A stretch of 60,161 nucleotides of DNA from Bolinopsis microptera (lineage: Eukaryota; Ctenophora; Tentaculata; Lobata; Bolinopsidae). The translations under genes were made by a program, and so were the position numbers. This document shows positions 9,656-20,395 of this stretch, one piece after another (positions within the stretch are counted from its first letter, which is position 1; each line of letters opens with the position of its first letter). The stretch covers positions 1 through 60,161 of the forward strand of contig NW_026971788.1 of assembly GCF_026151205.1 (NCBI RefSeq), written 5' to 3'. The notes beneath the pieces are model-generated. The model was not told the DNA's origin and searched no databases. It saw only the letters and a program-made list of their open reading frames with translations.

Positions 9656-12600
9656 TTCCTCCGATAACTCACCAATCGCTCAGATGTGAGGTGATTGCGA
9701 ACCAAGATGCTGTCCCCCCCTCCGACCCTCCTCCCCCTTATTCTGTCTCTTCAGCTGAAACGGAGGGTGGAAATGAGGATCTGGACAAAGAGGCCGAGGT
9801 GGGAGTTTGTACTTGCGGTCCTAAGGGATGTGGGTGTGGGTGTGCCAAGGTAACCATGGACAAGAACATCACTGTGTTACACGGTATGTATTTAAAGTAC
9901 CTGATCGTGCGCATTTTTTACCTATTCATAACATATATTGCATTTTTATTGCTAGTACCTGATTGAGCTCAGTCTACTGTACCCCCCTCCCAACGGGCTT
10001 AGCATTAGTTCATTCAGGAGTGTGCATTATCGTGGGTACGATCATTGGGGCAGGGATATTCGTTTCCCCAAACAGCGTGTCGAAGCGTGTCGGCTCCCCA
10101 GCCATGTCAATACTAATCTGGCTCGGAGGTGGTGTCCTTTCTACTATAGGTAGGCATGTTTTTATTCGCATTTTATTTGCATTTAAATTGCATGAATATA
10201 AATCTCTAAGTTATTAGATTAAATTAATGGCTCATATAATATTACATTCTATGAACCCCCCCCCCCCCCCCCCCCAGGAGCTATTACATTCTATGAACCC
10301 CCCCCCCCCCCCCCCAGGAGCTATTACATTCTATGAACCCCCCCCCCCCCCCCCCCCCCCCAGGAGCTATTACATTTCTGGAGCTTGGAACGATGTTACC
10401 TAAAAATGGTGGACAGATGATTTATCTTAGAAAGGCGTTTGGAGGTCTTCTATCATTCCTGTCCTGTTATCTTCTACACGTACTTTTAGGGGGACTTCGT
10501 GAGTAAATATTATCTGTTTATTCTTTTATTGAAGACTTTTAGTATGTGATTATTCGGCTTTAAAGACTCGCATAGGTTTACTTTGATCAAGAATCAATAG
10601 TTCCCACAGTCAGACAACGAATGAGTTTAAAAATTCCAACAAAATCTTTATAACATCATTGGTAAAACATTTTCGGACATCTTCAGTACCTAATAAAGAT
10701 AAGGGTTAATACTCCAATTATATCAGAAAATTTTAATTTGAACTAAAGGATGTTAGCTGTAAAAAGAAGCCAAACTCTCAAAAATGGAATGGGAAGCACT
10801 CGGGTATGGGGGGTTGTGAGGCCCCAACTAGTCGGAAAAAATATACTAGTCCCTGCATTAAGGGTGAAATAATTTAAGGACCATTATCAAAAGTTTTATT
10901 TTCAAATAAAAGTGGCATACCAAAAGGATCACATGAATTAATACCATATGGTTTCAAGGTTCTGAGTTTTTGTATAAGTAGATGTTCGTTAACTTCTAAA
11001 TTACTAGGACTAGAATTCTTTAGGATAAAAACATTTACTTTGAAGTGAAGATAAAACTTTAAATTTTACTGCCAAGTCCCCTATAATTGAATTAACGTTA
11101 CCTGTTACCGGGGTGCAAGATTGTACGCACCAGACATGGCAGATTTCATTGTCCTAGTCTAATTTAAAGTTATGCTAGGCAGAGCAATAGGGTTCCTGAC
11201 GTTTGGGAAGTATTTCTGGGCTGTCTTCTACGATAATGCTGACGATGTTCCGGAATGGGCCAACAGGATCCTTTGCATTGTTGTATGCTGTGAGTAAAAC
11301 ATAGTTAATTCATATAGATTGTAGGATTAATATTGAGGGCGTGTAGATACCCCAGGACAATATGTGTTTCATTTTCGATCTCAAACTATTTACCTATGGA
11401 ATACTGAACTGTGAAATGTTTACATTTATCTGTACTTTCAATAATTCTGAATAATAACCTCCAAAATCCTACCAGGGACGATCATGAGCCTAATAACTAT
11501 CTACCCGAACCTTACTCTTAAGATTATTGACGCTGTTACCTTCTTTAAAATGGCGTCCCTCGCTCTCATCATCATACTTGGCTTCGTCCATTTGTGCCAA
11601 GGTGAATTTAATGAAGCCCACTACCCCAGGTAACCATGGTAACCACTAATCTTTCATCAAAATTACTTTCAATTCAAACAGAGATCTTTTAGCGATTTCG
11701 ATTACACATGAACATCAGACCCATAATTAATATTACCGACTAATCGTGGGGTGAAGGATTTCAAAATAAACTTCTGTAACATTTATAGACGAATAAATGC
11801 AAATATATAAACCCAAACTTGCCACTAGGACACACGGAGAACATAACGGTAGGATTTGAGAATACAAGCTGGAAACCACAGGAATGGGGGGAAGCTTGGA
11901 ACAGTGTTCTGTGGGCCTACAATGGCTGGATCTCTCTTTCTGTCATGTTGGGCGAGGTCAAGGACCCCAGGTTCAAGTTTTAAAGAGACCAACTTTTTTG
12001 GGGCACATGAATGGAAAAGAAATTTCGCGTGAATGGAATAGGAATTTTAGCCGAGGGATTTTAAACAGGGGATCTTCCCAGGATGCTGCCAAAAATAGTG
12101 GCGATATCAATGACGATAGTGACGATACTGTACGTCTTAGCGGTCACATCCTATCACATTGTACTCGATATGGATACCATGATGTCTGGCTCAGCTCTTG
12201 CTAGTGTGAGTTGCAGATATCCTGCATTTTCGCTCATTTTTCCGGCCTATTTTCCGATCCAAACATACGACTACAACACGTTCTGATTACACTGATTTGA
12301 ACATTGATAAGCTCCACGTCAAATGTAAATAGCTGAAGCCACCGTATTTTCTTAACAGAAACTAGCTGGTAAAAAGATGGGACAGTCAGGAGAGGTGTTC
12401 TATGCTATAGCTGTGGCTGTCTCCACCCTGGGTAACGCCATGTGTGCTTCTCTTGCAGCTAGCAGGTAAAACTATGTTACAGTTAATTCCAGGTTTCAAG
12501 CATAGATCATTTCCATAACAAAATTAAAAGGCTTTTCATATATTACTTGCTTTCTTAAAGCAGCATACGTGTTCGCTTGATCGACTCCTTACAGTTAAGG

Positions 12601-15600
12601 TGATACTGCTGATTTGATTTGAAACTTTTACAAAATAGCAAATATACAAATGTACAGCAAATCGAACAAACATATAAAATGGGCCGAAATGTATAAATGC
12701 TATAAAGCGTGGGTCAGTGAAACAAGTACAGAGGACAACTTTTAAAACACGAGGTTTATGGCCGCCCAAAGTCTCAATAACGTCACCTCCACCTAGTAAT
12801 AAAATTATGAAATATGAAGTGTGAAACAAATTATGAAATATGAAGTGTGAAACAATCAAGAAATAGCTCGTATATAAATTATAAAATTGTCTCTCAAATA
12901 CAGATAACGTCCGAAAACTATTAAGATACGCAATACTCATTCAAATACTGATCAGTGTCCGAGAGACATGAATTGCTTCACGGTGGTTTCTTATCACGGC
13001 TACAGACTTTCCCGTACCGGATATAGTGGTCGAGGTGAGTCTGTTCAACCCTCTTCTTCTTCAGGTCGGTAACCAGATGTTTCCTCGTTGCTCGTTCTTC
13101 GCTAGATCTATCTGGACAGATCCATACATTTTTGTGGGTCTCAACTAGCCTCAGTCTTCCTGTTTTCGTCAGAATCTGTTGAACCGCTGTAGAGCTTGGG
13201 ACAGTGATCTTTACTGGTCGGATAGTCGTACTACCTGGCCTCTTCCTGCCGACTCTAGTCGCTTCGAAGTGAGGTTTCTCCCCAATCTCCTCCAGAACTG
13301 CGGTTACTAGCGCTGGAAGCTGTTCTCCCTCTTCTTCTTTCAACTCAAACACAATCAGGTTCTTGCTCCTGTCCTCCTCTGCAGCCACACTCTTCATCAC
13401 CTTCTTCAGGATGTTACTGTTGCAGACCGTACCACTTGCACTGTTCTGTTGTACAGCTGCACTGTAGCTCTTAATCCCTGACTCCACCGTTGTTTGCACT
13501 GTCTTCTTAACCGACGTCTTAAACAACTCTAGTTCTTTGTCCTTCTGCACAAGCAGCTGGCCCTGCAGCCTGATCAACTTATCCTTGTCTTCTAACGCTT
13601 CCGTCTTCAAGAAATATATGATCTCCTCCATTTTAGCCATCTGGCATTCATGCCGTTGAACGAGGTCTATTGCTTCCACAAGCCGAAGTGCCAGATGCTT
13701 TTTATAGACAGTTGGAGCCATAAATATTTCTCTGTCCATATCTCCACAAATATCTCTGTCGTCGATTTTCAGTTCTTTTCCCAGCGTATTGAACCACTTA
13801 GTAACACTGTCCTTCAATTTTGTCTGTTCATCATACTCGAATCCTTGAATTTGGTCCAGAGAGATAATAATAATAATAATAATAATCTCTTGCCCTGCAA
13901 GCCCTGTTTCTTGTTTATACAACATATTATAACTATGTAATAAACATTTTTTGTAGTGTAGGATTGTTTGAATTTCTATTTGTTAATTCATATAATATAC
14001 ACTTTATGATTGTTTCGCCCATTTTTCTTCCCTTGCATTGCAAGCCCTGTCTCTTGTAAAAACATCCACTTTTGTAGATACACACAGTCTCTACGTCTTT
14101 ATCCTCTGGTCCCTAGGGTCAGCTGACTCCGGGCCAGAGGAAAATTACCGATTGCCAAGGTTTGATGCCTAGGCAGTCGAGACCTCTTATTGAGACCCGA
14201 TATAATAATAATAATTAATAATAATTCTGAGTAACCCCCTCCCATCATATCCACGTACCCACTACCCAGGTTCCTCCAAGCTGGTGGCAGAGGTGGAATA
14301 TTACCCGGCTGCTTTGGTCTCGTCAACAAGCGGTTCAAGACACCAATGTTCTCCCTTTTATACGTGGTATGATCTACTCAAGTTGTGTTTTAACGTTTGA
14401 TCATCCTCAATTTGCTTGAATCTTTAAAATGGCGAGCTGGAGGCAAGTCTTACAAGTTCTAATCCGACGTATCAGAGGTACTTCGGCTAGTGAGTTATGT
14501 CAATATGTGATATGTCCAGTTTAAGGTTAAGGCTGGATCTGGAGGAGTCATTTTAAGGCCTACGAAATAATTTTAATCGCTATTTTGTCGATCTGAACAT
14601 CCTGCAACCTTTGAACGTCCTCAAATTGCTTGAATCACAAAAATCGCAAACTTGAAGTCAGTCTTACACGTTTTAATCCGACGTATCAGAGCTACTTCGT
14701 CTTCAGCTAGTGAGTTATGTATAATTGAAGGTTAAGACTGGATCTGGAAGAGTCGTTTTAGGGCCTATGAAATAATTTCCACCAGTATTTTGTCGAGCTA
14801 AACATCTTGCACCCTTTGAAGTTTGAACATCTTCGAATTGCTTGAATCAGAAAAAATGTCGAGCTGGAGGCCAGTCTTATAGGTTCTAATCCGACGTATC
14901 AGAGCTACTTCAGCTTGTGAGTTACGTCTAATTGGAGGTTAAGGCTGGATCTGGAGGAGTCGTTTTAGGGCCTACGAAATAATTTCCACCGTTATTTTGT
15001 CGAACTGAACATCCTGCACCCTTTGAAAATCATCGATTTGCTTGAATCTCAAAAATGGCGAGCTGGAGGCCAGACATTTTCAGTTGTGTACTATTTAATT
15101 AAAGTGCTATCAACCAAAATAACGTTATAAAGACCCAGAGTTTACGTTGTGCTATTTGTATCAAATAGTTGATAACATGCAGCGGTCAATAAATATAATA
15201 ATAGTTTTACAATTTATATGCTATATGACTTAATTAATTGAACCAAAAGGTTGTCTGATCTATCATAATACAGATGGTAGCATCGACGATATTCATTTCG
15301 TTTGGGAACGTGTTCAAGTTAATCAACACCGCCTCCTTCACCAGCTTTGCTTTCACCAGCCTGTGTGCGGTTGGACTCCTCGTGATGAGAAGAAAGTTTC
15401 CTGATCTACCGAGACCTGTACAAGTTAGTTCAAACCTTTTAGTTAACTAGTTGTGGGTATTGGAGACCTGTACAAGTTAGTTCAAACCTTTTAGTTAACT
15501 AGTTGTGGGTATTGGAGACCTGTACAAGTTAGTTCAAACCTTTTAGTTAACTAGTTGTGGGTATTGGAGACCTGTACAAGTTAGTTCAAACCTTTTAGTT

Positions 15601-16344
15601 AACTAGTTGTGGGTATTGGAGACCTGTACAAGTTAGTTCAAACCTTTTAGTTAACTAGTTGTGGGTATTGGAGACCTGTACAAGTTAGTTCAAACCTTTT
15701 AGTTAACTAGTTGTGGGTATTGGAGACCTGTACAAGTTAGTTCAAACCTTTTAGTTAACTAGTTGTGGGTATTGGAGACCTGTACAAGTTAGTTCAAACC
15801 TTTTAGTTAACTAGTTGTGGGTATTGGATTGTAGATCGTGTTATTAAACCTCTATCGGATTCTTACTGCAAGGTTGATAATGTTGATTATCTTTTTGCCA
15901 TTTATTTGACCCCTCCCACACCAGGTGTCTCTACTGTACCCTATCGCTACAATCGTGATGGGAGTCTATCTTTTCATCATACCTTGGATCACTAACTGGT
16001 CAATGTGTTTACTTTGGACTGGACTCACTCTTGCTGGAGTTCCAGTTTATTTCGTCTGTGTCAGAGGATATTACAGACCTAAATTCTTTGTATCTTTATC
16101 TGGTAGGTGTTCAATGACATGTTGAATTACGCCCTGTTAGGTTGGCAAAGCCTCATGATAACGTATTTAAGTAAAGAAATTCAGTAAACTAAGTTTGTCT
16201 TGTAAAGCTTTTGGCTCAATATTCCATTTTCGTGAAAGCGGACTTTTTACAACTGTTAAGTAGGGTTACCTAACGCATTGCTTACGTTTGTTCTTTTCAG
16301 AATCATTCACCAGCATCGCAGCGAAGATTCTAAATTCTGAGTAA
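9656..16344 (+). CDS. SLC7/LAT-family amino-acid transporter (spliced gene, one exon apparently missing)
   Basis: Exons joined by phase: about 9656-9883, 10018-10149, 10364-10498, 11179-11289, 11476-11601, 11829-11970, 12082-12205, 12359-12465, 15275-15423, 15925-16102, 16301-16344 (stop TAA). TM1 carries CIIVGTIIGAGIFVSP, the unwound substrate-binding helix of SLC7 carriers; FLELGTMLPKNGG, LWAYNGWISL and RRKFPDLPRP are further family landmarks. Twelve-helix plasma-membrane exchangers of this family usually pair with an SLC3 heavy chain through a loop Cys; the matching segment here (FYDNADDVPE) has none. The N-terminus has a Pro-rich PPPPYS (a PPxY motif of the kind bound by Nedd4 ligases) and a Cys cluster (CTCGPKGCGCGC). 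No in-frame ATG precedes 9856, so the start is either there or in an unseen exon. About 30 residues before and within TM8 are not found between exons 8 and 9. Confidence 0.9.
10241..10376 (+). repeat. Triplicated splice-acceptor unit with poly-C tract at exon 3 of the SLC7-like gene
   Basis: The unit ATTACATTCTATGAA, a run of 16-28 C, then CAGGAGCT occurs three times. Each repeat carries a complete acceptor (AG at 10276-10277, 10316-10317 and 10362-10363) plus the first exon bases. Distances of 86 and 46 bp from the third acceptor are not multiples of three, so only the third acceptor keeps the reading frame at the C-run lengths given. Such C runs are easily miscounted. Confidence 0.9.
12560..13925 (-). 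mobile_element. Antisense LINE-derived segment in intron 8 of the SLC7-like gene
   Basis: Contains an ORF1-like frame (13925-12978) followed on the - strand by a 3' region (about 12975-12560) that recurs in the same orientation at 32965-33360. It has no ORF2, so it is either a truncated LINE or a non-autonomous derivative carrying only ORF1. An (ATT)n microsatellite lies at its 5' side (13865-13890). It occupies much of the interval where the missing transporter exon would be expected. Confidence 0.7.
12978..13925 (-). CDS. LINE ORF1-like protein: coiled coil plus RRM-like domain (315 aa)
   Basis: The first 25 or so residues include poly-Ile from the microsatellite and are probably not original. 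Residues about 85-150 are a heptad-rich coiled coil (MEEIIYFLKTEALEDKDKL onwards). Residues about 190-300 resemble the RRM and C-terminal domains of L1-type ORF1 proteins: RSKNLIVFELKEEEGEQLP, then TRVGRKRPG, RPVKITVPSS, ILTKTGRL and RSSEERATRKHLV. Such proteins coat LINE RNA as trimers. It is not recognised as a host gene. The frame is open to the end, so it could be recent. Confidence 0.75.
   Translation of the reverse strand: MLYKQETGLAGQEIIIIIIIISLDQIQGFEYDEQTKLKDSVTKWFNTLGKELKIDDRDICGDMDREIFMAPTVYKKHLALRLVEAIDLVQRHECQMAKMEEIIYFLKTEALEDKDKLIRLQGQLLVQKDKELELFKTSVKKTVQTTVESGIKSYSAAVQQNSASGTVCNSNILKKVMKSVAAEEDRSKNLIVFELKEEEGEQLPALVTAVLEEIGEKPHFEATRVGRKRPGSTTIRPVKITVPSSTAVQQILTKTGRLRLVETHKNVWICPDRSSEERATRKHLVTDLKKKRVEQTHLDHYIRYGKVCSRDKKPP
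14395..15085. repeat. Tandem repeat, about 4 copies of a 165-200 bp unit, in intron 8
   Basis: Each unit includes TCCGACGTATCAGAG, TAAGGCTGGATCTGG, TACGAAATAATTT and ATTTGCTTGAATC. Copies differ by about 10-15 percent and in length. A single diverged piece of the same unit, inverted, lies at 23221-23275, so the unit is a dispersed element that expanded locally. No coding content. Confidence 0.85.
15411..15828 (+). repeat. 52-bp minisatellite, 8 near-perfect copies, starting in exon 9 and repeating its splice donor
   Basis: Units start at 15411, 15463, 15515 and so on to 15775. Each contains the last coding bases of exon 9 (GAGACCTGTACAA) and its donor GTTAGT, so eight identical donors stand in a row. 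Only the first keeps the frame: reading through a unit meets TAG after nine codons. Copies are essentially identical, which implies recent expansion or homogenisation. Confidence 0.95.
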
Positions 16345-16749
16345 AAGAGTCAACAGCTTAACTAAGAATGCTAGAGTTACCAGTTTGAGTTACCAGTTAC
16401 CAGCTCAATAAGAATGCTAGAGTTACCAGTTATTATGTTCAATAATTCAGAATTTTGTAAGATATAATATAATATTAATAATAATGTTATTACAACTTTA
16501 ATAATTTAAACCTTTTGAACCATTCCTCTTTCTATCAACCATAATTTCAACGTCTTGGAGTTAAGAGGAATAGTTGGAGTAATTTTAAAATGTTTCAAAA
16601 CAAAACTTTCAAAATTGTCATGGGATCATATTGTGATTCTAAATATATGTAAAAATGCCGAAAAACCTGAGAATAGGCCTTACAGTTTAATAACTTCCAT
16701 ACAGTTGTATAACTACAACAGTTGACTTTCGTTAGAATAAATAATAAAT
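16345..16749. other. Short spacer between the two convergent genes
   Basis: About 405 bp, very AT-rich, separating the SLC7-like stop (16344) from the last GSS exon (- strand, stop at 16750-16752). It must hold both 3' UTRs. A short repeated phrase, AAGAATGCTAGAGTTACCAG, occurs twice (about 16365-16435). No further feature is seen. Confidence 0.6.
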
Positions 16750-17954
16750 CTATGATAAGGAGCTCTCTACAAAATACGGAGAGTCCATGGCTGAAATTCC
16801 CACACAAAGACCACCTTCGTCTTGATAGCCAGCCCTACAACCCCACTCTTTATCACGTCTCCAGAACTATCCGCAGTACAGTACACTGAGCAGTACCCAA
16901 ACTATAACACCAAATTAGCAATTATTATTAGCAATATTTTGAGGAGTATTGTTGTATCCAAACAGGAATCATATCATTAGATCGTTAGGGTATTTTAAAT
17001 GTATTTTTAAAACCTTAACAAATTAAAAAGTACGAACCTCAGATACGGTACCCAGCTCCTCTGACATGACTCCCTGTTTCACGAACTTGGTGTTCAGCAC
17101 GGGGGAGTTATCCTCCTCATCAGAATAAACTGAACTCTGGCCGGGTCTCCTGACAGGGAGAGGAACTTCTCCTTCATTTCCTGGTCCCACAGATTGTTTC
17201 CTCCTCCTTCTCGTTGGGGCTTCAGTACGTACTTGTTCGGATTTTCAATGCCTGTAAAGTGTAAATTGCTTCTTGTAAAAGCATTCTTCATGAGTTTAGC
17301 AGCAAATTACCACACGCTGTTGTATTTCTTATCTTATGATAAAAAGGTTGTCCGTTATACCATATCCCAAAATATTTTCCGTTGCTAACTGAAAAAATTA
17401 CAAAGGGTTCGTCAGCGAATAGAAACCTAATTGTGCATTTTTATCACCCTCCTCGTTCAAGTTCAGAGCTAAAGTCTCACAAAACAAACTAAGAATATCG
17501 TCCGTAGCCTCTGGAGATGATGTGTATTTTTCTAGAATATTCCTTTGAGACAGAAGCATCTGGAACAGCTTCATATTCACTATCTGATGTCTGACACATG
17601 GTACCTGAACGTAGTGTTATGTGAGGAGAAATTTGTACTTTTTGTAGCAATTTAAGATTCGCCTAAAATTAAATCACAAATGTAATCATCATAATTAGAT
17701 AACTAACCCAAACTGATGAGGAAATTTAGCGACTGAATTTGTAACCGTGCAGTAATAAACCAATTCCAAACTCACATTAACAGCAGCACTGAACTCCATG
17801 TCCCGCCTCGCTCTCCAGAAATCTGGAGACTTGTAATGAGCAGGATCGTACATGGTCCTAAAGTAGAGAACAGCTACCTCCCTATCATCCACAAAGTAGC
17901 GGCCATCCTGTACGCTGCCGTTATCCACCAGGTACCCTGAAGTGTACCTGACGT

Positions 17955-18116
17955 GTACCTGACAGTTGGAACTCCTGACGTCTCCAGACAATTCAGTAGC
18001 GCCTGGAATGAGGGGATGTTCAGGTACCCTGCAGTGTACCTGACAGTTGGAACTCCTGACGTCTCCAGACAATTCAGTAGCGCCTGGAATCAGGGGATGT
18101 TCAGTACTTTCTTTTT
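17955..18116 (-). repeat. 81-bp tandem duplication covering the acceptor and start of GSS exon 6
   Basis: Units 17955-18035 and 18036-18116 are nearly identical. Each carries the acceptor ATTCCAG and the following GSS codons (ALLNCLETSGVPTVRYT). The duplication is 27 codons and keeps the frame. Next to it an 11-bp unit GTGTACCTGAC is doubled at 17942-17963. Removing both gives an exon of exactly 72 codons with phase 0 at both ends. Confidence 0.92.
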
Positions 18117-18221
18117 TATCACAGAAAAATTTGCTGTATATTGTGATCCATGATGGACCCACAATAGACGATATTAACCTCTACTAGCTTCAGTTAATCC
18201 ATCTTCAACAAAATAGGAATT

Positions 18222-18602
18222 TTGGCTCTTCCTAATCTCATTGCAAAAAGCTGTCTAACTTTGATGCACAAGGTTTATATGGGAGTAGCACCATCGAGTA
18301 TCTGTAGTATATTTGAAAAATCACCGCTTAGACAAACGGAAAGGAGAAATCCAAAGTATTTTGAAATTAAGTTCAACAGATTACGCATCACCGATTATAG
18401 CGTCTCTAACGTAGGACCACGATTATATAACAACACGATAAACGAAATAAATAAAATCCTTCCCTTCAACGTACCTAAGTTACAAGATAAGTTTATTAAT
18501 TCATACAAGGACAACATTGTACGTTACTTACTGGACAAACAAAAACTTGACCTAGAAAACCTTTCGTGGACGGACAAGAACTTTGTCCTTTACAACTTTT
18601 AA
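18222..18602 (+). pseudogene. C-terminal tail of a LINE ORF2 in GSS intron 5
   Basis: A 126-residue frame, ending LSWTDKNFVLYNF, with the look of LINE ORF2 C-terminal tails: a YMGVAPSSICSIFEKS segment, RLRITDYSVSNVGPRLYN and a run to FINSYKDNIVRYLL. No catalytic domain is present, so it is a 5'-truncated insertion, antisense to GSS. Family assignment is by pattern only. Confidence 0.6.
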
Positions 18603-18989
18603 ACAAAATATTAGCAAAATATAACAGCTGTAAGAATCCTAAACGTTAGTGCAGTCAAATAAATGAACTGCGATAATGCATTTGACAGTCAGTCACTGCA
18701 ATTTATTCTGCAACTTATTTTTCAATTTTCACTGCCACACTTCTTAAATTTGATCCTTCGAACAGCTGTTGAGCAATGAAACGCAAACATAATCTTAGCA
18801 AAATGAATATATTTCTTTTATCTTCAGCATTTAATCAGTCACATAATCTGAGAATTTCAATGGTTAGTTTGAAAATGTCAAAAATTCTCATCAAAAATGT
18901 AGTAAAGTCTCAAAAAAATAATTAATTAATTTAGCATCTCGTCAAAATGGAATAGTTTAAAATCGGAACAAAATTAATGGCATATACTA

Positions 18990-19009
18990 ATCGTCCACCA
19001 TTGCAACTA
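18990..19009 (-). repeat. Degenerate partial copy of GSS exon 5 sequence
   Basis: Twenty bases identical to exon 5 (19502-19521, coding IVAMVDD), followed by a looser match (CCACACTT). Outside this the resemblance fades and an in-frame stop follows on the - strand. It looks like a decayed partial exon duplication. Confidence 0.55.
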
Positions 19010-20110
19010 CTGCCACACTTAGGCTTATCTTGCCTACACATTTAAAAAAAAACGAAATTCCTTGCGCACCGCGTACTAAAATTACTTGGATTTCTACCGC
19101 TTTGATAAATGACTACAAGAAGATGGGGAGTACTTAATATTGTTGATTTATATAATATAGATTATTTATTCTTTAGTGTAGATTAACTTTATTTTTATAT
19201 ATTTTACCAAGTGTGAAGGATCAACCATACGTTATTGATATTTTTGAAATATTTAACGATAAATTGATATAATAATAAATGATTGTAATATTTTATTGAG
19301 GCACATGCCACCCCATCGCGGGTTTACTACTAGTTTATTTTAAAATAGGTATACTGCTAAAAGGATTTGTTCTCAGTTATAATTATCATGAAAAATACTG
19401 AAATGCATTTCACTGTTTATAAAAATCTTCATTAAGATTAAGAACTCCAAAATTCTAACAGGCCCTACTTGTTGGTCGTAGTACTGAAATTGCGGTCCCT
19501 TATCGTCCACCATTGCAACTATACATTTCCTCCCACACTTGTACCTAGTGTTGTACAGTTCGTAACCAGTTCGTAGACCTTCACTGTAACCTTATCAAAT
19601 GACTGTTAATACAGTTGTTAACTTACATTAATTAAGAATATGTTGAACTTTACTAAAAATGGTTTAAATTTCTTATTGCGACTTCATTACAATGAGAATT
19701 AAATGCCAGGACATTAACTGCAGCTTATTTAGTACAGTCAAATACGTCTTTTTGTCGGACAAAAGTCAGAGATTTTGTCCAACAAAGGCATAAATTAGGA
19801 CGTTTTTGACTGTACTAATTATCACAAGTGGAAATTTGAATTTATATCTTAACGAATATTTGTTACCTTTGATATTGTTGATTTTGTAGTTGAAATGGGA
19901 TGTGTCAACGTTGAATTTGTTCAACAAACTCCTGTGGTAGTGATAAACTCCTTCGCTTAAATGACCAAGACCACACGCTATTAAGTTAAATTCAACCTGC
20001 AGAATAATATTACGGTGTGTACTATATGGTAAAGGATGTTTGCTCTCTTAACCCATTCAAAACATCCTTAATTATTGCACTGAGAAACAGCTACACACAT
20101 GTAGATTTTA

Positions 20111-20395
20111 GTGGAAGCAACAAACCAACTCGAACATATCAACATACCAACATATCAACATACCAACTCTAAAATACCAGCTCGAACATATCAACATATC
20201 AACATACCAACATATCAACATATCAACATACCAACTCGAGCACACCAGCTTGAACATATCAACATAATATCATCATACAAAATTGAACATACCGATATAT
20301 CAACATACCAAAATATCAACATATCAAAATACCAACTTGAACATACCAACATATCAACATACCAAAATATCAACATATCAACATACCAACTTGAA
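20111..20395. repeat. AACATATC/AACATACC minisatellite abutting the donor of GSS exon 3
   Basis: Irregular array of 8-9 bp units (CAACATATC, CAACATACC, with CAACTCGAACA or CAACTTGAACA spacers). On the - strand the unit reads TTGGTATGTTGATATGTTG and starts at the GSS exon 3 donor (TTG|GTATGT at 20387/20386), so many donor-like GTATGT copies lie downstream. An antisense open frame here overlaps the exon but is mostly this repeat. Confidence 0.85.

Noticed and set aside
11884-12204. Single 106-codon frame across SLC7 exons 6 and 7
   Set aside because: It runs through an intron in the wrong frame; the spliced reading with family motifs uses another frame.
15411-15828. Regular 52-bp repeats as a CRISPR-like array
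   Set aside because: Units are contiguous and identical with no unique spacers, and the genome is eukaryotic.
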